23,740 nt of DNA, taken from a virus. Numbering within the stretch: position 1 is the stretch's first letter; each line of letters starts with the position of its first letter. Shown one piece after another: positions 1 to 9,900 of the stretch. The stretch lies in the IMG/VR virus record IMGVR_UViG_3300010885_028658, positions 1-23,740 of that record. One strand, 5' to 3'. Made by a program: the position numbers and the translations under genes. The notes beneath the pieces are model-generated. The model did no database searches, was not told the origin of the DNA, and saw only the letters and a list, made by a program, of their open reading frames with translations.

Positions 1-35
1 TACACACCGGAAAACACAGATAGGGATATACCATA

Positions 36-473
36 ATGGCAACACTATACAATCAAAAAACCGTCGCAACAAATACCGCATCTGTTGGAGCGCAAGGTGC
101 TACAGCATTTACATATAAAGGTTTTAATTCTTCACAAACTAAAAGTCAATTTAAGCTATTTGATATTGATTTAGTTAAACAAGATTTAATAAATCATTTT
201 TATATTCGTAAGGGAGAAAAATTAGAAAATCCAGATTTTGGAACAGTTATCTGGGATTTATTGTTTGAGCCTTTTACAGAAGATGTTAAAAAAATGATCG
301 CAAGTGATGTTGAAACAATTATTAACTATGACCCCCGTATTGCTGTAAATGCGGTTATTGTAGATAGTACAGACCAAGGAATAAGAATAGAAGCTGAATT
401 AATATACCTGCCTTTTAATTTAAACGAACGACTTAAGTTAGAGTTTGATAAAAGCAATCGTACAATTAACTAA
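36..473 (+). CDS. 25: Baseplate wedge protein, GPW/gp25 family
   Basis: This 145-residue protein is a structural subunit of the baseplate inner wedge in contractile-tailed phages, where gp25-family proteins link the wedge to the tube and sheath start. The family region covers about residues 42-140. It opens with FDIDLVKQDLINHF, then a turn ending in NPDFGT (the family's conserved PxFGT-type motif), then WDLLFEPF and a helix leading to NYDPRI. Length is close to T4 gp25 (132 residues), with a polar N-terminal extension of about 40 residues. The ATG is preceded by a purine-rich AGGGA about nine bases upstream, which supports this start. It lies 41 bases upstream of the gp6-like gene, the usual wedge neighbourhood. 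The sequence shows family identity clearly; a lysozyme-like activity is not implied. Confidence 0.93.
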   Translation: MATLYNQKTVATNTASVGAQGATAFTYKGFNSSQTKSQFKLFDIDLVKQDLINHFYIRKGEKLENPDFGTVIWDLLFEPFTEDVKKMIASDVETIINYDPRIAVNAVIVDSTDQGIRIEAELIYLPFNLNERLKLEFDKSNRTIN

Positions 474-489
474 GCAGTTTATTTTCCGC

Positions 490-497
490 GATAAATA
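490..497 (+). promoter_or_regulatory. Late promoter, T4-type TATAAATA-like octamer
   Basis: The octamer GATAAATA differs from the T4 late consensus TATAAATA only at its first base and lies in the 41-base gap before the gp6-like gene. With T4 spacing (octamer at about -13 to -6) transcription would start near base 503 and leave a leader of about a dozen bases containing AGGAAGG. Late promoters of this type need a sigma55-like phage factor, which is not in the window. In AT-rich DNA such an octamer can occur by chance, but position and polarity fit well. Confidence 0.6.
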
Positions 498-504
498 TAG
501 AATA

Positions 505-510
505 GGAAGG
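505..510 (+). promoter_or_regulatory. Ribosome binding site of the gp6-like gene
   Basis: GGAAGG lies four bases before the ATG at 515 and fixes the start of the gp6-like protein. The N-terminus from this ATG runs directly into the conserved gp6 N-terminal region. Confidence 0.7.
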
Positions 511-514
511 TAAA

Positions 515-3500
515 ATGACCGCTACAACTAGACAAAATAATTTAATTCTAAACGAAGATTGGAAACGAATCTACCAGACATTTAAGAATGCTGACTTCAA
601 AAGCTATGACTTTGAAAATCTTCGTCGTGTAATTATTGATTACATTAGAGAAAATTACCCAGAAGATTTTAATGATTATATTGAATCTAGTGAATATCTT
701 GCCTTAATCGATGCTATCGCATTTTTAGGCCAAAGTTTAAGTTTCCGCATTGATCTAGCATCTAGAGAAAACTTCATTGAATTAGCTGAACGTAAAGAAA
801 ATATTCTGCGTCTAGCTAGAATGTTAAGCTACAATGCTAAACGCAACATCGCTGCGGAAGGATTATTGAAGTTTGACACAATCAGCACAACAGAAGATAT
901 TGTTGATGGTAACGGAAAAAATCTAGCTCAACAAGTGATTATTTGGAACGATCCAACTAACACCAATTGGAACGAACAGTTCTTATTGGCCTTAAACGCA
1001 GCAATGACTGATAACACAGAATTTGGTCGCAGTCAAGGCACTGCATTTATTGACGGTATTCAAACAGATCAATACAGATTCAGAACCACATCAAGGGATG
1101 TGCCTATCTATACATTTGTAAAAACAGTAGCTGGTCGAAGAATGGCGTTTGAATTAGTAAGCACATCATTCCTAGGTAAAGAATCGATATACGAAGAAGA
1201 ACCAACTCCTGGTAATCAACTAGGATTTATTTACAAGAACGATGCACGTGGACCGTCAAGTCCAAACAACGGATTCTTTTTACTTTTTAAACAAGGCAGT
1301 TTAGAAGTAGCTAATTTTAAAATCGATGTTCCGGTAACAAATGAAAAAGTGGCAGTTGATGCACAGGGCATTAATAATAGTGATGTATGGTTATTTGCTC
1401 TAAACTCCCAAGGCGGCCAATCAACTAAGTGGACACAAGTACCAAATTTAGTTGGAAATAATATTGCCTACAATAGTTTGTCAAACCAGGTTAAAAATAT
1501 CTACATGGTTAACACTAAAGAAAATGACAAAATTGATTTATTATTTTCTGATGGCGTGTATGGAAACTTGCCACAAGGTAATTTTAGAATTTACTATCGT
1601 GTAAGTAACGGTCTTTCATATTCTATCACTCCTGCAGACATGCGAGGAATTACAATTTCTATTCCTTATGTAAACGCTGCCGGAGCTGCCCACACGTTAA
1701 CTGTGAGCATGAGTCTAAAATATACCAAGTCATCGTCTGCTCCATCAGAGACTGTAGATTCAATTAGAGCAAATGCACCAGCAACATACTATACACAAAA
1801 TAGAATGATAACTGGAGAAGACTATAACCTTGCTCCGTTATCTAGTAGTCAGGATATTTTAAAAGTAAAAGCAATTAACAGAACATCGAGCGGAATATCT
1901 CGAAATTTTGATTTAATTGATGCTTCAGGGAAATATAGTAGCGTTACAGTGTTTGCCGATGACGGATACCTTTATAAAAATCCAAGTGAAATAGTTTCTA
2001 GTTTTAAATTTGTTAATAAGGTTGATATCTATAATTTTATTAGACAATATTTAGAAACTATTTTGTCGGACACAGATACCTACAACTTTTATCTTACAAA
2101 ATTTACAAAAGTAATATTTGTTGATGATACATCATTATGGACAGATGTTGTAACCCGTAACGGATCAAGTACAGGCTATTTTAAAAATTCAGTAGATAAT
2201 ACTAAATTAAAAACAGGTGTTTATACAAATAATACATTAAAATATCTAACACCGGACTCATTAATTAAATTTGTTCCAGGAAAAGGCAAAGCATTTAAAA
2301 AAGGTGCAATAGTAACTGCTGATCCAACAGATCCATTGCAAACTTCTTATATATGGGTTAAAGTTATTAGTGTGGCCGGCGACGGAACAAATGCAGGTAG
2401 GGGAGTACTTACTACGGGTTTAGGTCCAATAACATTAAGTGGCACAATTCCGACAGGTGCAATAGCATCAAGACTAGTACCAAAATTTGTTTCTAATTTA
2501 CCTACTTCTCTTGAAACAGAAATTGTAAATTTAGCCTTTGCAAACATTAATTTTGGTCTTCGATACGACGTAACAGATACTACATGGAAAATCATAACAC
2601 CTTCCAATCTTAATCTAGTCGACGATTTTAATTTAGGTAAAGCTGGAGATATTAGCAATTCAAATCTAGATGCCTCGTGGGTTATTGCATTTATTAAACA
2701 ACCAGATCGTTATGTTGTAAAATCAAGAGGCATGGAATATGTCTTTGGTAGTATACAGCAGAATAGATTTTATTTTGATCCAGGGCAAAAAATTTACGAT
2801 AGTCTTAATGGCACCGTTATTAAAGATCAGGTTAGAATATTAGGCGTTAATACTGCTTCTGATAAAATTACACAATTAGTACAAGATATTCCTTTTGAAA
2901 TTAGTGATAGTATAAAATATGAAGATGGGTATCAGAGCACTAATGAAATTAAATTAGGATTCTATGATAGCAATAACGATGGTGTGATCGATGATCCTGA
3001 CGAATTTGAAAGAGTTGTAGGACTAGACTCCGATACTCCGTTTATTTTCTTTAAACAACTTGTTGATACAACAGGATCGATTGTTTATCAATACTTTGAC
3101 AATTCTAACGATATTATTATTCCTATACGACGAGAGCTTGATGTAAACATCAATGATCCATATGTAGATGGCCAATTATTTTATTTTTATGATAGTACAG
3201 AAAATGTTATAAAGCGTATTAGTAGAGCAACAAATACTTTTGTTATTGATAATACGTATAGAGGAAATATTGGACGTGCAAATATAAAATTCCAATATAT
3301 TCATAATGCAAACGTGGATCGTAGAATTGACCCAAGCGTTAGTAATATTATTGATGTTTATTTGTTAACAAGATCTTACGATACAGATTTTAGAAATTAT
3401 TTGGCAGGCCTTATACCGAGTCCCGGAGCTCCAAGTTCTGACAGTTTACGAATTAATTTTGGTTCAAATTTAAATGCAATCAAATCTATTAGCGATGAAA

Positions 3501-3925
3501 TTATTTTCCATCCAGTGACATATAAAGTATTGTTCGGAGCAAGTGCAGATAGTAAATTACAGGCCATATTTAAAATAGTAAAAAATCCAGGCCGCACTTC
3601 AAACGATAACGATCTTAAAGTTAGAATTGTTTCAGCAATTAATACATTCTTTGAAGTATCTAATTGGGACTTTGGCGATAAGTTCTATTTGTCGGAGTTA
3701 ATCACATATGTACTTAATTCAACATCTCCTGATATTTCTAATATGACAATTGTACCAAAACAAGCCTCTCAGTCTTTTGGTAGTTTGTTTGAAATACAAA
3801 GTAAAGCAGACGAAATTTTTGTTAGCGGAGCTACCGTGGACAATATTGAAATTGTATCTTCTATAAATGCAGCAGAGATCGGTGCGATCTCTTCAACGAT
3901 TGTAACATCTACCAGTAATAACTAA
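515..3925 (+). CDS. 6: Baseplate wedge protein gp6 (baseplate J-like), enlarged
   Basis: Predicted wedge subunit that forms the ring holding the baseplate together. Residues 13-110 give the typical gp6 N-terminus (NEDWKRIYQTF, a helix with YLALIDAIAFLGQSLSFRID, then ENILRLARMLSYNAKRN). Around 412-437 lies the baseplate-J-like motif ETVDSIRANAP then TQNRMITGEDYN. The C-terminal family region is about 993-1115, with HPVTYKVLFGA, FKIVKNPGR and a final SKADEIFVSGATV. At 1136 residues it is far longer than T4 gp6 (660). The extra sequence lies roughly between 520 and 990, is beta-rich, and holds an EF-hand-like loop at 818-829. I believe similar enlarged gp6 proteins occur in marine T4-like phages. 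It is followed after two bases by the giant gene, suggesting coupled translation. Family assignment is strong; the role of the insertion is unknown. Confidence 0.92.
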   Translation: MTATTRQNNLILNEDWKRIYQTFKNADFKSYDFENLRRVIIDYIRENYPEDFNDYIESSEYLALIDAIAFLGQSLSFRIDLASRENFIELAERKENILRLARMLSYNAKRNIAAEGLLKFDTISTTEDIVDGNGKNLAQQVIIWNDPTNTNWNEQFLLALNAAMTDNTEFGRSQGTAFIDGIQTDQYRFRTTSRDVPIYTFVKTVAGRRMAFELVSTSFLGKESIYEEEPTPGNQLGFIYKNDARGPSSPNNGFFLLFKQGSLEVANFKIDVPVTNEKVAVDAQGINNSDVWLFALNSQGGQSTKWTQVPNLVGNNIAYNSLSNQVKNIYMVNTKENDKIDLLFSDGVYGNLPQGNFRIYYRVSNGLSYSITPADMRGITISIPYVNAAGAAHTLTVSMSLKYTKSSSAPSETVDSIRANAPATYYTQNRMITGEDYNLAPLSSSQDILKVKAINRTSSGISRNFDLIDASGKYSSVTVFADDGYLYKNPSEIVSSFKFVNKVDIYNFIRQYLETILSDTDTYNFYLTKFTKVIFVDDTSLWTDVVTRNGSSTGYFKNSVDNTKLKTGVYTNNTLKYLTPDSLIKFVPGKGKAFKKGAIVTADPTDPLQTSYIWVKVISVAGDGTNAGRGVLTTGLGPITLSGTIPTGAIASRLVPKFVSNLPTSLETEIVNLAFANINFGLRYDVTDTTWKIITPSNLNLVDDFNLGKAGDISNSNLDASWVIAFIKQPDRYVVKSRGMEYVFGSIQQNRFYFDPGQKIYDSLNGTVIKDQVRILGVNTASDKITQLVQDIPFEISDSIKYEDGYQSTNEIKLGFYDSNNDGVIDDPDEFERVVGLDSDTPFIFFKQLVDTTGSIVYQYFDNSNDIIIPIRRELDVNINDPYVDGQLFYFYDSTENVIKRISRATNTFVIDNTYRGNIGRANIKFQYIHNANVDRRIDPSVSNIIDVYLLTRSYDTDFRNYLAGLIPSPGAPSSDSLRINFGSNLNAIKSISDEIIFHPVTYKVLFGASADSKLQAIFKIVKNPGRTSNDNDLKVRIVSAINTFFEVSNWDFGDKFYLSELITYVLNSTSPDISNMTIVPKQASQSFGSLFEIQSKADEIFVSGATVDNIEIVSSINAAEIGAISSTIVTSTSNN
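2966..3001 (+). other. EF-hand-like calcium loop in the gp6 insertion
   Basis: Residues 818-829 read DSNNDGVIDDPD. This fits the 12-residue EF-hand/dockerin-type loop: acidic or Asn at positions 1, 3, 5 and 9, Gly at 6, a hydrophobic Ile at 8 and an acidic residue at 12. It is followed by EFERVVG. It lies in the part of the protein that has no counterpart in T4 gp6. Calcium binding is an inference from the loop pattern; flanking helices are not obvious, so a dockerin-like or isolated loop is more likely than a full EF-hand pair. Confidence 0.5.
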
Positions 3926-3927
3926 TT

Positions 3928-6900
3928 ATGGCAAACAACGTATTTCCTAAAAGTCAACTACCAATTCGCAGAACTGTTGAATTCCTTCCGCAGGTATTTC
4001 AAACCGATGCTAATGACAAATTCTTCAATGGTGTATTTGATCCATTAATTCAACCAGGAACATTAGAAAAAACTGTTGGATATATCGGCAAACGATACGG
4101 TAAAACTTATAAAGGCGGTGATGTCTATCTTGATACTGACAACACCTTAAGAAGTCGATATCAATTAGAACCGGCAATTATTACTCGTGTTGACGGTGAA
4201 ATCACAAGTTTTTATGATTATCTTGATTTAAAAAATATGTTGTCTTTCTTTGGGAACACTGAAGAACGAGATGATTTAACAATGCACCAATCGCACTATT
4301 CCTGGAATCCTCCAATCGATTGGGATAAGTTTATTAATTATCGAGACTATTATTGGGTCCCAAGCGGTCCTCCGCCACTTCGGGTATATGGTCAAAACTC
4401 TACAGTTACTAGTACATATAGAGTAAAATTAGCAGAACAATCAGCATTTGTATTCTTCCCAGACGGATATACAAACAATCCCACCCTTACTTTATATCGC
4501 GGCCAAAAATACAAATTTATTGTCAATGCTCCGGGTAACGGATTTTCTATTAGAACTTCATACGACACTGGTTCGTTGCTTTATGTTCCTGACATGGCTT
4601 ATCAGGCAGGCGCAATGGTCTTATTTGATGGAGGGCTTTGGAAAGCTAAGGTAGCTATTGCTCCAGGAGACGGAAGTACTATTGATAAAAATTCTCAGGA
4701 TTGGGAATTTGTCGAACTAGCTGATAGCCCAACAGCATTAGATTACACTAACGGTCTTACAAATAACGGTGTAGAAAATGGAACAGTAACGTTTGATATT
4801 CCATATAATGCACCGGATGTATTATACTATCAAAGCAAAACTGATCCTAATAGATTCGGCAGGATCTTGATTGAGGATATTATTTCTAATACTACTCTTG
4901 ATATAGAAAAAGAAATTCTAAACAAGGTAACTTATACAAGCGGAAACAATATTACATTTAGTAACGGCATGATAGTTACATTTGGTGGCAATGTTACTCC
5001 TGCAAAATATATTAAAGGAACATGGTTAGTCGAGGGAGTCGGAACAAAAATTAGTCTTACTCTATTTGATGAATTAGTAATTCCGGTATTAACTGCTACT
5101 CGTCCAGAAGTATTATTTGATAATGACGGGTTTGATGATGTTCCTTTTGATGATGCAACAACTTACCCTGCTTCTCAAGATTATATTACAATTGCAAAAA
5201 GTAGTAAAGATGCAAACCCATGGTCACGATACAATCGTTGGTTCCATAGAAGTGTTCTAGAATATTCACATCGGATATCTGGATCAAGTTTTGACTCTGG
5301 CGAAACAGCTAGAGCAAAACGTCCTATTCTTGAATTTCAAGCAAATTTAAAATTGTTTCAACATGGTACCCATGCAAAAGCAACAGTTGATTTTATTGAT
5401 ACATTTACAACAGATGTATTTTCTAAGATTGAAGGAAGCACTGGATATAATATCGACGGCGAGGATGTATTTGAAGGGTCGAGGGTTTTAGTTGTTGCTG
5501 ATAAAGATAGTTTAGCCAACAATCAAATATATGAAATTAATTTCATTACATTTGAAGGACGTAAACAAATAACTTTAAAAACAGTTGAAGACACGTTATC
5601 TATAATCGGTGAGACTGTATTAGTTAAACGTGGCGCGATGAATCAGGGGCTTATGTATTATTTTGATGGTAGCTCTTGGCTTCCAAGTCAAGCCAAGGCA
5701 TCAGTAAATCAGTCACCGCGATTTGATGTATTTGACGAGTCGGGAATTAGTTTTGGCGATAAAGAGACCTATCCTGTTTCAACTTTTGTTGGTACTAAAA
5801 TTATTAGTTACATGGAAAACCCAGCAGGTGTTGCCGACAAGTATTTAGGATTTGCATTAAGCCACTTAAACATTGACAATATTGGAGATATACAATTTGC
5901 TAATGATTGGGATATTGATACATTTACGTATGAAGTTGATCGCCAAGCGATTACTGGTCGTATCATTACAGGGTATTATAAATTTAACGATACCGGTGAT
6001 TATGCCAACGGGTGGATTGAAACTTCTAACAAATATATTCAACCGATCATTGATTCACAAATAATACAGATTGCAACGTCGTCAGTAACACTTACTACAA
6101 TAGATTGGGATAAATTAGACGATACTGCTGAAATTTATTTTTATCTTAACGGAGTAAAATTAACAACATCATATACTAGATCTTCTAAAACTTTTACATT
6201 TAATAGGACCTTTGCAGTTAATGATGTACTTGTTGTTAAGGTATTTGCAAACATTCCTCCTGATACAGGATATTATGAAATTCCTGTTGCGCTAGAAAAA
6301 AATGCAGGAAACAAACCAATTGAATCATTTACGTTTGGCCAAGCAGTGGATCATGTTACAACCGGTTTAGAATTTTACCCTGAGTTTACTGGATTGTTTG
6401 CAGGTGATAGTGGAAACCTTAGAGATATTTCTGGATACCAGCAATACACTACACGCTTTTTAAAACATGCAAATCTTTCTGGACTATCTATTTTTATCTT
6501 AGCTGATAAAGATTTTAATATCATTAAATCAATTAAGTTTGCTAAAAAAGCGTACACTGAATTTAAAAATAATTTCTTGACAGCAATCGGTCAAATTAAT
6601 TACGATAGTAATATTGCAAATTTTGTCGATGCTGCAATAAAAGAAATTACAAAAGCCAAAACTGATGCTAGTCCATTTTCAAACTCGGACATGATCGGTA
6701 GCGGATCTTATACACCAATTTATTATACTGTTGAAGATACTGGAATAAAAACTATTGCCTTATCGGAACAATTTAGTTTAGATCTGTATCCAACACATAC
6801 AAGACGTGCGGTGTATGTGTATCATAATGACAGACAATTAATTGTTAACAAAGAATACGATTTCAATTTAACATTCCCGTTTGTGAATCTTATGATTGAT

Positions 6901-9900
6901 CTGCAGGAAGGCGATAGTATTGAAATTAGAGAATACACTTCTACAGCTATTAATTTTATTCCAGAAACACCTACAAAATTAGGAATGTATAAAAAATATT
7001 TTCCTAAAAAGTTTTTAGATGATACCTACGTTGAACCTCGAATGATGATTCAGGGTCATGACGGTAGCTTAATTGCTGCATTTGGAGACTATCGTGATGA
7101 TGCTATTTTAGAATTAGAATTGCGCATCTATAATAATATTAAATCAGAATATGATGAAGAGATTTTTGATAATGATGCTGTTCTTGGCGGATATTATCAA
7201 ACTGGTGTTTTTGGTAGAGATAAAGTCTCTGAAATTATCAATAGAGAATTTTTAGGTTGGATTTCAAATTCAAATGTCAATTATATCAATAATAATTATT
7301 TTGATTCTGAAAATTCATTTACCTATACATATTCTAAAATGGCTGACCCTACAGGGACACAAAATCTTTTAGGATACTGGAGAGGAATTTATCGATGGTT
7401 CTATGACACCGATAGGCCACATCGCTGTCCATGGGAAATGTTAGGATTTAGCGAGCAACCTGATTGGTGGGAAAGTGAATATGGTCCAGCTCCGTATACA
7501 AGTAATAATTTAATCCTGTGGGATGATCTTGCAAACGGCGTTATCAGACAAGGACCTCGAGCCGGTCAATATTCTCGATACTCTAGATCAACATTATTAT
7601 CGCATATTCCTGTTGACGGCGATGGCAAATTATTGAGTCCGTTGGATTCTAATCTTGCACAAAACTTTTCTTTGGTTAATGCTCAGGCAGATTTTGCACT
7701 TGGAGACGTAGCTCCGGTGGAACATGCTTGGTATAACTCTAGTGAATATCCATTCGCTATTAGTCTAGCATTGGCATTACTAAGACCTGTTGATTTCATC
7801 GGCCAAAACTTTAATCGAATTCAATCTACGACAAACATTTTAAAACAAAAAGTTTATAGAGCATCCGGAACATTTATTGTTCAAGAAGACCTATTACCTG
7901 ACAATCTTGGCACAACCGATACTAACGGTTTAGTAAATTGGGGAGCAGATTATCTTAAGAGTCAAAATATAGATATTGGGGTGTTAGGAACACAAGTTAT
8001 CGCAGCGATTGATATTGCATTAACACATCGACTAAGCGGGTTTGTTGACCAAAATCAACAGAAATTTATTTTAGATAGTAAGACTCCGTCGTCGACTTCG
8101 GGTAATGTATTTGTTCCTCCCGAAAATCAAAAAATATTTTTTAATATTAGTACCCCTATCCGAACTATCGTTTATAGTGGCGTAATTATTGAAAAATTAG
8201 AGAGAGGTTGGAAAGTTCGCGGGTATGATACGTTACAACCTTATTTCAAATATTTTGAACCTATTCCTACACAATCCGATGGCTTAATGGCAGTCGGTGG
8301 AGTGAGTGAAGAGTTTATAGTATGGACTGCCCAACAATTTTTTGGTAACGGTGTCATTATTCAATATCAGAATGAATATTACAGAAGTTTAAGTAGTCAC
8401 ACATCGGGATTGACTTTTGATTCTACATTATGGAAAAAACTTCCAGGATTACCTAAGAAAAATGCTGTTGAAGCATTAAACAGAAAAACATTTAATACAG
8501 TTTCTGAATCTTCATTAAATTATGGAACCATTTTAACAACGATTCAGTCAGTGGTTGATTTCCTGTTTGGTTACGAACAATATCTAATTTCTCAAGGATT
8601 TAAATTTGATCGCTACGATAGCGACAACAAAGTTACACAAAACTGGACAACAAGTGCAAAAGAATTTATGTACTGGACGGTGCATAATTGGGCTATCGGA
8701 TCTTTAATTACATTAAGTCCGGCCGCCGAAAAATTAGACATGTCTTTTGCAATCGGAGTTCCTGCAGATCTGTTAGATAGTTTTTATGATTATCAAGTTT
8801 ATAAGAGTGACGGAACGCCAATTGCACCAAGTTACTTAAACATCAAACGAGAGATTCAGCGTGTGACTGTAGAAACAACAAATACTACAGACGGAATTTA
8901 TTTCTTTAAAACCCATCTAGTAATTAAAGAACATGTAGTTATTTTTGATGACCGCACAGTGTTCAACGATGTTATCTATGATAAAGCCACGGGCTATAGA
9001 CAAGAAAGAATTAAATCAAGGGGATTCCGCACAGTTGATTGGGACGGCGATTACACCAGCCCTGGATTTATCTATGACAATGTGAATATTTCAGTATGGC
9101 AACCATACACTGATTACAAACTCGGCGACATTGTATCATACAAATCAAACACATGGACAAGTCAAAAAAATCAAGTAGGCACCTTAGAGTTCGATAATAC
9201 TAAATGGACGATCTTAGACTCAACTCCAGAAAAATCATTAGTTCCAAATTTTGATTATAGAATTAATCAGTTTTCAGATTATTATAATTTAGATTCAGAT
9301 GGGTTGGAATCGAGCCAACGTGATCTGGGTCGTCATGCAGTTGGTTATCAAAAGAGAGAATATTTACAAAATCTTGCAGAAGATGATGTAACACAATTTC
9401 AATTATATCAAGGATTTATTCGAGACAAAGGTACAATTAATGCCGCTACTAAAATATTTGACAAACTTAGCAAGACTACAGAAGATGCTATTGTAGTAAA
9501 TGAAGAATGGGCATTTAGTGTTGGAACATTTGGTGGCAAAGATCAGTTAAAAGAAATAGAATTTTCTTTAGATAAAGGCAAATTCCAACTCAATCCACAA
9601 CCGATTGTGTTTGTTTCTGCGGAACCGAGCATAACACTTTTAGACCAATATTTGCGTATTCCGCCGTCACAGTTTACAAAGTCTGATTCTCCTTTTGTAA
9701 CTAATATGTTACCGAAAGTTGCAGCTGACAATTTGCAAACTGCAGGGTACGTTAAGCTAGATCAAGTTGATTACATTTTAAAATCTCGTTCCGATATCAT
9801 AAATGTAGATATTGCTGAGGTTAGAGAAAATGATCACTTCTGGATTACATTTGATAGTTATTCGTGGACTGTGTTAAGGTTGAATAAAAAACCAATTTTA

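Noticed and set aside
474-514. Search for a terminator or small RNA in the longest gap
   Set aside because: No stem-loop with a T-run was seen; the gap is explained by the late promoter and ribosome site.
2347-2658. 103-codon open frame on the - strand
   Set aside because: Shadow of the gp6-like gene; low-complexity antisense composition and no start signal.
5977-5984. TATAAATT, close to a late promoter, inside the giant gene
   Set aside because: It is within coding sequence with no gene start nearby; such octamers are expected by chance in AT-rich DNA.
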